Part shown: one piece after another, positions 1 through 7,314 of the stretch
Layout of the letters: each line of letters opens with the position of its first letter
Position numbering within the stretch: position 1 is the stretch's first letter
Source of the DNA: Paenirhizobium naphthalenivorans
Lineage (GTDB): Bacteria > Pseudomonadota > Alphaproteobacteria > Rhizobiales > Rhizobiaceae
NCBI RefSeq assembly: GCF_007992095.1
Contig: NZ_BJZP01000027.1
Location: 1 to 57,865 of the forward strand
DNA length: 57,865 nucleotides
Direction of reading: 5' to 3'
The notes under the pieces: model-generated
The model's database searches: none
Told to the model about the DNA's origin: nothing
Seen by the model: the letters and a program-made list of their open reading frames with translations, nothing else
Translations under genes and position numbers: made by a program

Positions 1-73
1 CGAAGGTTTCGGCATCCGCATCAGCGCCATCGAAATTTGCTGATATTGAGTCTATGGCTTTTGGCATCGTTCT

Positions 74-698
74 CTATGTCAGCGTCCCCTCACGCGGATC
101 GAGAAGCTTGTCCAGATCGAGCTTTTGGCCTTCTGAGATCCCGCCGGCCAAGGCCCGATGAGCAATACGAATGCCGCACCTGATCGCCACATTAATGATG
201 GCTTCGAGCGCCGGCCGCGCTGGTAAGAGAATTCTCCTGCGTCGCAGTTCTTCCACCACCATATCCGCCAATACATCGGCCTGGCGCGGGGGTTTGCGCG
301 GCAGGTGTCAGCCAGCCTCAGCCTGTGAGTGCCCGCACGTTCGAAGGCACAAACGGACGCATCTTCATTCTGTCGAAAAGCAGGGCCAGATGCTCGCGCC
401 GCGTCTGCGGGCGCTTGAAATAACGATCGATCTCATGGTGATCGACGCCGATCTGCCGCGCCAGAAATCGTAAGACGCCAGCCGGCAGGACCTCGCCATC
501 CGCAAGCGGTCAGCCCGGATATCGTAGCGTGGCCAGAACACAGGCGAGGCCCAGCCTATTCGAGGCCTTGTTCTGTCGCATGATCAGGTCGAGATCCGAT
601 CGATCCAGCGTGTAATGTTTGGCGATCTCCCTTTCGTCATCCGGGATGATCGTCGCCTGTTGCCACCATGCCTCGCTCAGTAGTGCTCTTCGCGCCAT
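74..698 (-). pseudogene. Tn3-family transposase, N-terminal remnant with frameshifts
   Basis: Remnant of a Tn3-family TnpA N-terminal region (DUF4158-like). The ATG at 698 opens a reading beginning MARRALLSEAWW and running to CVLATLRYPG before a stop at 510. In another frame the homology continues (AGVLRFLARQIGVDHHE, then an RREHLALLFDRM stretch), and in a third it continues again (LADMVVEELRRRRILLPAR) to a stop at 74. The LRYPG and LRFLARQ blocks are the usual start of Tn3 transposases. At least two frameshifts and the missing DDE core make it non-functional. It is divergent from the intact resolvase at 864, the normal tnpA/tnpR arrangement. From 68 down to 1 a further minus-strand frame stays open, too short to judge. 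Confidence 0.75.
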
Positions 699-749
699 TC
701 TCTGATCTTCCCGTTTCGTTGCGGAGAGTGCAGCGAACCGGAAAATGCG

Positions 750-852
750 TGTCCGACAAACGAACGTTTCGCGGCATCCACAGTTCTTGTCCGCAAACCT
801 TGTCATGAAACGGCAAATCGGACAATGTCCGTATTCAACGGAAAAACGGACA
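750..852. promoter_or_regulatory. Candidate Tn3 res site between tnpA remnant and tnpR
   Basis: The gap between the divergent tnpA remnant and tnpR carries repeated TGTCCG/CGGACA half-sites: TGTCCG at 750, 789 and 826, and CGGACA at 819 and 847. Two form inverted pairs (789-824 and 826-852). Such clusters of inverted subsites are where Tn3 resolvases bind and where the divergent promoters lie. The last pair overlaps a possible upstream start of tnpR at 825, which favours the start at 864. Binding itself is inferred. Confidence 0.5.
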
Positions 853-863
853 AACCACGTCTC

Positions 864-1445
864 ATGACCGCTATCGGCTATGCAAGGGTCTCCACCGGCG
901 ACCAGGACACCGCCCTGCAACTCGACGCTTTGCGCAAAGCAGGTTGTGAAAGGCTGTTCGAGGATAAGGCATCCGGCATGAAGACTGACCGACTCGGATT
1001 GGCGGAGGCGATCCGCTACGTTCGCGACGGCGACACGCTCACAGTCTGGAAGCTCGACCGCCTCGGCCGGTCGATGAAGCACCTCATCGAGATCATCACC
1101 GAACTGGAGGCCAAAGGCGTCGGCTTCCGATCCATCACCGAAAACATCGACACCACGACATCCGGCGGTCGCCTGGTCTTCCACCTGTTCGGCGCGCTGG
1201 CACAGTTCGAGCGCGATCTGATCCGGGAACGAACACGTGCCGGTCTGCAAGCCGCAGAGGAACGCGGCCGACGCGGTGGCCGACAAGTCGTCGTAACCCC
1301 GGACAAACTTGCCAAAGCCCGCCAGCATCTGGCGGCCGGTTTGAACGTCCGGGAAGCCGCGGCCCGCGTGAAAATCGGGAAAACCGCCCTCTACGAAGCT
1401 CTCAAGGCCGAAAAAGCAACGACATCCACGGTCAAACCAACCTGA
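864..1445 (+). CDS. tnpR: Tn3-type serine resolvase (TnpR)
   Basis: A 193-residue serine recombinase that would resolve transposon cointegrates at res. The catalytic domain opens with IGYARVSTGDQD, with the nucleophile at about Ser10. It continues through LDRLGRSMKHL and a GALAQFERDLIRERT segment, both hallmarks of the resolvase/invertase family. A C-terminal helix-turn-helix (about residues 150-185, LNVREAAARVKIGKTALYEAL) would bind DNA. Length is typical. The ATG at 864 was chosen over 825 because the resolvase fold begins there and 825 lies in the candidate res site. Its partner transposase is a pseudogene, so it could now act only on matching res sites elsewhere. Confidence 0.9.
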   Translation: MTAIGYARVSTGDQDTALQLDALRKAGCERLFEDKASGMKTDRLGLAEAIRYVRDGDTLTVWKLDRLGRSMKHLIEIITELEAKGVGFRSITENIDTTTSGGRLVFHLFGALAQFERDLIRERTRAGLQAAEERGRRGGRQVVVTPDKLAKARQHLAAGLNVREAAARVKIGKTALYEALKAEKATTSTVKPT

Positions 1446-1543
1446 GTTCCGGATACGTTCTTAAAAGTCGGACAGATTCGCCACCTTCGTGTCGTGACGC
1501 CGGCTTGGCATGTTTGGCATGTGGTTTCCTCTTATAATCCGGA

Positions 1544-2752
1544 CTATTCGGCGGCCCGCACGGCTAAGTTCTCGGCCGCCGGTTGCGGATCCCCGGCCAG
1601 CGCCAGCGCGGCATCGACGAGACGTGTCATATCGCGGTCATCCACCGACAGGTAATTGCCCGCCATCGTGCGAACTGGATCGCCGGCGTAATAGCGCTCG
1701 TACTGAAGAGCGCGCGTGCCGAACGCCTCGCCTGCCAAGTCCCAGGCCAACTTGAAGAGCCTGACACGATCGACCGATGACATGCCTGCCCCTTGGTAGT
1801 ACCGGCTCATGTCTTCCTTCAGTTCGGGCACTGTGAAGTCGCGCCCCGTCGGCATCATCATGAATCCGCCAGCCGCGATGGTCTGGATCGTCTCGATGAC
1901 TTTCGGGTAGGCCTTGGGCAGGAACGTGCGCAGGGTCTGCAACGGCGCCAGCGACGTGCGCACGGTTCCGACTGCGGTCTTCTCGAATTCGACTTCGGAG
2001 CGAACAAGACCGCTCTTCAGTATCTCGACCGAGTTGAGGCACTCGCCGAGCATCTGCTGGACGTGCAGGAACTGGTCGGCCTTGATCGCGCGCGCAATCT
2101 GGATGGCGACACCGACAGCAAACTGCATCTTGATCAGCGCGCGGGTGTTGGTCTGGTGCGCGGTATGGTTGCGAAGCGCCGTGTCCGGATAGATCGAGTT
2201 AGACAGTTGCACATCCCGGTAGCAGAAGACGCGGTCCCACGGCACCAGGACGTTGTCGAAGATCAGCAGGGAGTCGTTCTCCTCGAAGCGGCTCGACAAC
2301 GGATGGTCGAAGCTGGTCCGGTCGCCGCTGAGGGCGTACGGCTCGCGGCAGATCTGACGCAGGCCCTTGATACCGGTCGGGACCGCGAACATCAGCGCGT
2401 GGTCCTCGTCGCCGGGTTTGAGGCCGGGCAACGAGAACATCAGCATCTCGTCGGAGACCGGGCCCAGCGTAGCAATCATGCGGGCGCCGCTGACATAGAT
2501 GCCCTCGTCGGTTTCCTTGACCACCCGCATATGCAGGTGTGCCTGCTCGGACGACTGTTTCGAACGGTCGTTCTGCGGGGTAATTAGCGCATGGCTAAGG
2601 AAGAGGTCGTTGTCGCGAACATATTTGTAGTATTTCTCGATATTGTCCGCATAGCGCTGTCCGCCGCGGGCGAGCACGTCGCGCGCTTCCCACAGGGCAA
2701 GGAGCGTCACGTTCAGGAAGTCCGGCGACCGGCCCATGAGGCCAAAGCCCAC
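1544..2752 (-). pseudogene. HpaB-type flavin-dependent phenol hydroxylase, 5'-truncated
   Basis: C-terminal 402 codons of a 4-hydroxyphenylacetate 3-monooxygenase oxygenase component (HpaB family), which uses FADH2 from a separate reductase to hydroxylate phenols. Recognisable blocks are GLMGRSPDFLNV, SHALITPQNDR, RQICREPYAL, FEENDSLLIFDNV and ALQYERYYAGDPVRT. The intact paralogue at 42,889-44,382 has about 100 further N-terminal residues. Here homology begins abruptly at GFGLMGRSPD, where the sequence switches to a TraH fragment, so the gene has lost its start and the N-terminal part of the fold. The remainder is uninterrupted, so truncation was probably a single recombination event. It could be made only from a chance GTG near 2752 and would not be expected to be active. 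Confidence 0.85.
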
Positions 2753-2945
2753 ATCGCCCCGCCCGAATAGTAGCCCGCCGACTGGCCCTGATAGGCCGAC
2801 GGCCCGGTCACATTGGCCTGCGCGCCCATTTCGGTCATGAAACTTTGCATCTCGCTTTCGACGCCGGCCAGGGCGGGAACCGGCGCCGCCAGCACAAGCG
2901 AAGCGGTAAGCACGGCAGCGACCGCGCGGCGCGAGACTTTATAAG
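2753..2945 (-). pseudogene. TraH (F-type conjugation) N-terminal fragment
   Basis: About 64 codons matching the N-terminus of TraH of F-type type IV secretion systems. There is a signal peptide (RRAVAAVLTASLVLAAP..ALA) followed by GVESEMQSFMTEMGAQANVT and a QGQSAGYYSGGAM motif, the usual start of the mature protein. TraH is a periplasmic protein needed for pilus assembly. Both ends are recombination junctions: the upstream side runs into the EamA gene in a different frame, and the downstream side breaks right after the YYSGG motif into the HpaB fragment. No other F-type transfer gene is visible, so the scrap came from a different conjugative element than the Ti-type tra genes at 23-29 kb. Confidence 0.65.
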
Positions 2946-3788
2946 GGACCCACCGAATATAGCAGTTTCCTTGGGAATCTCTGAGAATATTAGCCATCCA
3001 AGTGTCAAAGCACCCACGATTTGAAAATAGTCAAGCGGCGCTAGAACCGACACTTGTGTAGTGTGCAGCGACTCAGTCATTGTGATTTGCATTATTCCGG
3101 CCGCGACACCTGCACCAGCGAGAATGGCCAACGTCTCTGCGTCATGCTGCCTTCCGACGTAAAAGAGCAAGATGCCGCCTATTATTGCTGAGGACGCAAA
3201 GAACCAGAACACGATCGCCGCGACATGCTCGGTGTGCCGCAGTTGCCGAACCGTGGTGACGACACCGGCTGTGCCGAGGGCGCCAAGCAGAGCGATCGCA
3301 ACTCCCTGGAGAGGAGCAGCATGAGCATCGGGCCCAACGGGCAGCATGATGATCGCGATGCCTGCCAGGCCCAGCATAACCGCCAGCCAGCGATGGCTTC
3401 CGGCCCGCTCACGGAGAATGAGCGATGAGAGGATTGTCGCAAACATCGGCGCGGTAAAGCCAATCGTAGTGGCAGTGGCCAACGGCAGCACGATGAGCGC
3501 TTGGAAGGCACAAAGTATCGAGGCGATACCCAGCGCGCATCGGCCGAGGTGCGCCCAAGGTCTACGCGTGCGGAGAGCGCTGATCCCCCTGCTTTTGAGC
3601 GCCCAGAACAGCACGACCGGTAATGCGAAGATCGCCCGGTAGAATAGCATCTCGCCGGCCACCACACCGTGTTCCGAGGCCTGCTTGAGCAGCGCCGCCA
3701 TCAGTGAGTAGCTACCAACCGAGATCAGCCGGAAGGCAATGCCGCGCGGAACACTCTGGCGCTTGGGTTCGAAGGGGCTAGCTGACAC
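2835..3788 (-). CDS. EamA/DMT-family transporter, 3' end replaced
   Basis: Inner-membrane drug/metabolite transporter of the EamA superfamily with substrate unknown. The first ~279 residues show two EamA halves of hydrophobic helices, including RAIFALPVVLFWALKSRG, TTIGFTAPMFATILSSLILRE and a second ALGTAG..VFWFFASS half. At KETAIFGGSLI the homology stops. The remaining ~38 residues (KSRAARSLPCLPLRLCWRRR and on) are the TraH fragment read in the wrong frame. The last helix is therefore probably lost or replaced by a basic tail. The start is a GTG at 3788 with no clear ribosome site. Probably non-functional, though it remains an open reading frame. Confidence 0.7.
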   Translation of the reverse strand: MSASPFEPKRQSVPRGIAFRLISVGSYSLMAALLKQASEHGVVAGEMLFYRAIFALPVVLFWALKSRGISALRTRRPWAHLGRCALGIASILCAFQALIVLPLATATTIGFTAPMFATILSSLILRERAGSHRWLAVMLGLAGIAIIMLPVGPDAHAAPLQGVAIALLGALGTAGVVTTVRQLRHTEHVAAIVFWFFASSAIIGGILLFYVGRQHDAETLAILAGAGVAAGIMQITMTESLHTTQVSVLAPLDYFQIVGALTLGWLIFSEIPKETAIFGGSLIKSRAARSLPCLPLRLCWRRRFPPWPASKARCKVS

Positions 3789-3857
3789 TGAGTGAGCCCG
3801 CGATTTTGTCGCCCAACCCCTTCGCCCAAACGTCTTCGCCTGATACCAGTGTCGGGA

Positions 3858-4142
3858 TCAAGTTCCCTCGACAATCATGACACGCCAATCGCCGCCTTTG
3901 AGACGATGGACGGTAGCCTCCTGATACAGCGGGCTATCGTACCATGCCCTGGCCTCTTCGGCCGATGGAAACTCGAGCACAACCACCGCCTCACTCGGCT
4001 CCCCCTCGAGTACGAGGGGTTTGCCGCCGGCAAGCTTGGTCGCTCCGCGCCCCTCAAGGGTGGCACCGACCAACGGTCCATAAAGCGCAAGCTCAGCCGC
4101 ATCGGTTGTCTGCCTTCGGTCGAAGATGATATACGCACTCAT
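3858..4142 (-). CDS. DUF1330-family small protein
   Basis: A 94-residue protein from the ATG at 4142 (MSAYIIFDRRQ). It has the ferredoxin-like dimeric barrel pattern of DUF1330: an opening YIIFDRR strand, YGPLVGATLEGRGATKLAGG, then VVVLEFPSAEEARAWYDSPLYQEA. The FPSAEEARAWYDSPEYQ-like block is the family signature. The function of DUF1330 proteins is not established; they often sit in catabolic clusters. It lies 70 nt upstream of the EamA gene on the same strand and could be cotranscribed with it. The left end of the IS1380 element is about 100 bp upstream, so its original promoter context may be lost. Confidence 0.8.
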   Translation of the reverse strand: MSAYIIFDRRQTTDAAELALYGPLVGATLEGRGATKLAGGKPLVLEGEPSEAVVVLEFPSAEEARAWYDSPLYQEATVHRLKGGDWRVMIVEGT

Positions 4143-4240
4143 ATCGTTTCCTTTCAAAAATCTGCACTGCACTTCGCTCTAAGGATGTGCTTCTGGACTT
4201 TGCCCGAAGCGGTTTTCGGCATTCTATCGGGTATAAACAT

Positions 4241-5905
4241 ACATTCCCCAAGTGGCATGCCGTCTGACGTGAGTTTCGCCTGAATCCGACCGCAGGACAA
4301 TCATTTTCCGTCCCGAGCGGCGTCGTCGGGCGCGCAAGGCGCTGAGACAGGGCAGATCGGCCCGCGAAGCCGCCGTGTTGTGCCCTGGTGGCGGTGTTTT
4401 TCAGCGCAGCGGACAGACCCATCCTGCCGTTTTCGTTCAGTTTGGGCGTGGATGGCGGTCATGCGCATAGCGGAGGCGCTCGCAATCGGCGGATGGCGGC
4501 GAGGATGGCGCGGACCATCGGACCGGTGACGGCCACCTCGGCCAGCTGGAAGGTGATGGCGCGGGCATGGCGGACGACACGTGCCCCGATCTTGATCAGC
4601 TTCAGTTGCAGGCTGGTCAACGACCAGTCGGCCATCGTCTCGGGCAACTCGATGCAGCGCAAGAAGATGGCCAGGTTGTAGGCCAGCGCATGCAGTTGCA
4701 GTCGCACCTCATTGTCGCGGAACTTCCGGCATGACAGCCGCGTCCAGTGGAAGGCATATTTACCTTCCTTGATGTGCTGCTCGGCGGTGCCGCGCTGGTT
4801 ATAGAACCGCACCACCCAGTCGGGCTCCATCGGCAGGTTGGTGACGATGAAGCCGACACGCGGGAACAGTTCGCCCGGATGCCATTCGATCTTGGCGATC
4901 ACCCGGCGTTCCTTGTCCCAGGATGCCGCCTGATACTCGAAGTCTTCGTAGAAGCGCTTGACCTTGGTCAGCGAAGGTCGCCCGACAGGGCGCGTCAGCC
5001 GATGCGCGATCTTCTCGCGCAGGACGTTGTTCGCAGGCAGCCGGATGGCGTAGAAGAATCGGGCTTCTTCCAGCCGCTCATAGATCGCGGGGATCGCGTA
5101 GGCGGCGTCAGCCCGGAAGAACCGGCCGCAAAGGTCGCGCTCCGCGTAGCGGGCGATGACGGGGTCGAGAACGTCCCGCCAGCCATCGGCGCTGTGGACG
5201 TTGCCATGGCGCAAGGCGCAGCGCTCCAGCATGCCGAACTGGTTGAACAAAAAGTTCGGGTGATAGCAGGTGCAGTCGAAATGCCCGTTCCAGGCCGCGC
5301 CCTCCTGATCGCCATGGGTGGGGCTGACCGAACTGTCCATGTCCAGAACGATGTACTTCAGCCCGTTACGGTCATGGAACCGGTCGATCCATTGGCCATT
5401 CAGGTCGGCCAGCGCGGCACGGTTCTCGGGCTGTGCCAGTGTCTCGGTCTCGAACCGTCCCATCTGCGAGGCCGAGGCCGCTTGCGCATCGACAGCCCTT
5501 CCACCCACGACCTGGCGCATCACCGGATCGAGGGCCAGGCGGTCGGCGTCGTTCACATCCTCGTATCCGGCCAGTCGCCCGAACACCGATTGCCGGAACA
5601 ACCCGTCAAGCCGGTGGACCGTGTTCTTGCCGCGCCGGGTGTCGCGCAATGCTTTTGCCGCCAGATCGGACAGCCCGAGCGCGTCATCCAGCTCGCGCAT
5701 CACCAGCAGGCCGCCGTCGGAACTGAGCTGCGCACCTCGGAACTCCACATGCACCCGGCGGTCGAACTCGACCCGATCTGCCCGCTTCGAACCCGCACCC
5801 TCTGGGTGATCCATCAAACGCGCCCCTCACGGCCATCAACACCATGATTTATATCGGAAATATTGAGATCCTGACAGCAAAATCAGCGATTTACTTGGGG
5901 AATGT
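4241..5905. mobile_element. IS1380-family insertion sequence, 1665 bp
   Basis: The element encloses one IS1380-type transposase and is bounded by an exact 13-bp inverted repeat: ACATTCCCCAAGT at 4241-4253 and ACTTGGGGAATGT at 5893-5905. The 1665-bp span is normal for the family. I see no matching target duplication of 4-5 bp next to the ends. The flanks also do not belong to one gene: a DUF1330 region on the left, the tail of an IclR gene immediately on the right. This points to a rearrangement after insertion or recombination between two copies. Confidence 0.75.
4459..5814 (-). CDS. IS1380-family transposase
   Basis: A 451-residue DDE transposase. The probable acidic triad is visible: LDMDSSVSPTHG at about residues 158-169 (first D), FFRADAAYAIP at about 245 (second D), and YNQRGTAEQHIKEGK in the C-terminal third (the E). 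The N-terminal QLSSDGGLLVMRELDD..LGL and the DRLALDPVMRQVVG block are typical of IS1380/IS1247-like enzymes. No frameshift or stop interrupts it, so it may be active. The ATG at 5814 follows an in-frame TTG at 5817. Confidence 0.9.
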   Translation of the reverse strand: MDHPEGAGSKRADRVEFDRRVHVEFRGAQLSSDGGLLVMRELDDALGLSDLAAKALRDTRRGKNTVHRLDGLFRQSVFGRLAGYEDVNDADRLALDPVMRQVVGGRAVDAQAASASQMGRFETETLAQPENRAALADLNGQWIDRFHDRNGLKYIVLDMDSSVSPTHGDQEGAAWNGHFDCTCYHPNFLFNQFGMLERCALRHGNVHSADGWRDVLDPVIARYAERDLCGRFFRADAAYAIPAIYERLEEARFFYAIRLPANNVLREKIAHRLTRPVGRPSLTKVKRFYEDFEYQAASWDKERRVIAKIEWHPGELFPRVGFIVTNLPMEPDWVVRFYNQRGTAEQHIKEGKYAFHWTRLSCRKFRDNEVRLQLHALAYNLAIFLRCIELPETMADWSLTSLQLKLIKIGARVVRHARAITFQLAEVAVTGPMVRAILAAIRRLRAPPLCA

Positions 5906-6083
5906 GGGTATAAGCGCGATCGCCCTACCTGTCCGGTCGAGAAGGCGCGTCGTCGGGGCCATCAACATCGTCTTCTTCCGCCGCGCTCTATCGCCCGAGG
6001 AGGCTGCGCGCAAATATCTGGACCCGCTCAGGGACTGCGTCCGCCGTGCGGAGCAGGCGCTCGCCGAAAGGTTGGCGGGTTAG
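5906..6083 (+). pseudogene. IclR-family regulator, C-terminal fragment
   Basis: The last ~58 codons of an IclR-type regulator, starting directly at the IS1380 right end (GISAIALPVRSRRRVVGAIN, then a VFFRRALSPEEAARKYLDPL stretch) and ending at 6083. It matches the tail of the intact IclR at 40,841 (FSAIALPVRIGRKPIGAVN..VFFRNAMAPDEA). The effector-domain C-terminus remains, but the DNA-binding domain is gone. It lies 134 bp upstream of a TRAP operon, so it was probably the local regulator before disruption. Confidence 0.75.
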
Positions 6084-6102
6084 GCGCAGGCCCTCTTAAA
6101 AA

Positions 6103-6119
6103 TGTTCACTCTGCAAACA
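6103..6119. promoter_or_regulatory. Candidate IclR operator upstream of first TRAP operon
   Basis: Read on the minus strand this is TGTTTG-CAGAG-TGAACA, matching the 17-bp repeat at 41,712 and 48,619 (TGTTCR-N5-TGAACA) in 11 of 12 arm positions with the same 5-nt spacer. It lies about 100 bp upstream of the dctP start at 6217, in a plausible promoter region. Function is inferred from position and similarity only. Confidence 0.45.
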
Positions 6120-6216
6120 AAAGCCAGATCAAAATTGCCCGCGATAGCCTTTCCGGCGAAGGATGCCGCTTTAAGGGGGCCGTCCCTCGGCCTCGTCAAC
6201 AGGGAGGAATCGCTCG

Positions 6217-7236
6217 ATGAATATTCTCGCCAGTGTGTCACGTCGCACCTTTGTCGGGCTCGGCCTTGCGTCGATGATGACGCTCGGCACTTCGGCCGCT
6301 TGGTCGCAAGAAGCTACGACGTTGAAGTTCGCGACATTTGTCGGCCCGACATCATTCCTGAACGTCCAGATCTTCGAGCCGTGGTTCAAACAGATCGAGG
6401 CGGAGTCCGGAGGCTCGCTAAAGATCGAGTTCCTGTCGGGCGGCTCCGCCGCCAAGCCCCAGGAAATCATCGACTCGGTGCGCGCCGGCATCGTGGACAT
6501 CGGCTGGAGCATCACCGCATACAATCCGGGCCGCTTCAACGCCGCCGGCGTTTCCGAGCTCCCACTTCTGATCGACGGCCCCGTCCAGGGCTCGGCCGGA
6601 ATGGCGTCGCTCTACGAACAAGGTCTTCTCGACGGCTTCGACGGCGTTAAGGTCCTCGGGGTCGGTACCGCGGATGTCGCGCGTCTCCACCACACTGGCG
6701 ATATCGGTGGTCTCGCCGGCTTCAAAGGTGCCAAGGTGCGCGCCGCCGGCGCCGTTTTGTCGGACATGATCAGCCGCATCGGGGCCACGCCGGTCGGCAT
6801 GCCCATTCCCACCGTTGCTGAAAGTCTTGCTAAGGGCGTCCTCGATGGGGCGGCGTCCGACTGGTTCGCGCTCGACGGCTTCCGGCTGATCGATGTAACC
6901 AAGACCCACATCGATCTTCCGCTGGGTGCGGCAGGGATTTACCTTATCATGAACAAGGCCAAATACGATACGCTGCCGGATGCCGCCAAGGCCGCACTCG
7001 ATAAGTACTCCGTGCGCGATTTCTCCGAGTTCTGGAGCGAACGGCTCGAGGCTGAGAGCAACCGCGTCCGCGAACTGGTCTCGACGACCGAGGGACATAG
7101 CATCATCACGCCAAACGCGGAGGAAACCGCAACTTGGGAAGCGGCGGCCAACGAGGTGATCGCCGCGTGGTCGAGTTCGACCGCCAACGGCGAGGCGATC
7201 CTCGACAGCTTCCGCAAGGGCGCCGTCTCGCAATAG
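6217..7236 (+). CDS. TRAP transporter substrate-binding protein (DctP family)
   Basis: A 339-residue periplasmic binding protein that delivers an organic acid to the DctQM permease. An N-terminal export signal (SRRTFVGLGLASMMTLGTSAAWS, of twin-arginine-like form SRRTF) precedes the mature start ATTLKFATF. DctP signatures are SIRAGIVDIGWS-like DSVRAGIVDIGWS, GFKGAKVRAAG and IGATPVGMPIPTVAESL. A ribosome site (AGGGAGGA) lies 8 nt before the ATG. The paralogue at 53,714 shares the unusual GPTsFLNvqiF..WFKqiE opening, so both probably bind related substrates. It is followed after a short gap by the fused permease gene. Confidence 0.9.
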   Translation: MNILASVSRRTFVGLGLASMMTLGTSAAWSQEATTLKFATFVGPTSFLNVQIFEPWFKQIEAESGGSLKIEFLSGGSAAKPQEIIDSVRAGIVDIGWSITAYNPGRFNAAGVSELPLLIDGPVQGSAGMASLYEQGLLDGFDGVKVLGVGTADVARLHHTGDIGGLAGFKGAKVRAAGAVLSDMISRIGATPVGMPIPTVAESLAKGVLDGAASDWFALDGFRLIDVTKTHIDLPLGAAGIYLIMNKAKYDTLPDAAKAALDKYSVRDFSEFWSERLEAESNRVRELVSTTEGHSIITPNAEETATWEAAANEVIAAWSSSTANGEAILDSFRKGAVSQ

Positions 7237-7314
7237 CATCCGGGTCGAACATCCATGGCGGGGGCAAGGCTCCTGCCATTTTTTCGCATTCTCCTGCCAG
7301 TGGGCGAACCAGCC

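Noticed and set aside
1..68. Minus-strand frame open from an ATG at 68 to the window edge
   Set aside because: Only 22 codons, no recognisable family and no ribosome site, so it cannot be supported.
510..1328. Long minus-strand open frame over the resolvase
   Set aside because: It is antisense to an evident resolvase; only its last part (below 698) is real Tn3 transposase homology.
4747..5847. Long plus-strand frame across the IS1380 transposase
   Set aside because: Shadow of the transposase on the other strand; no domain pattern.
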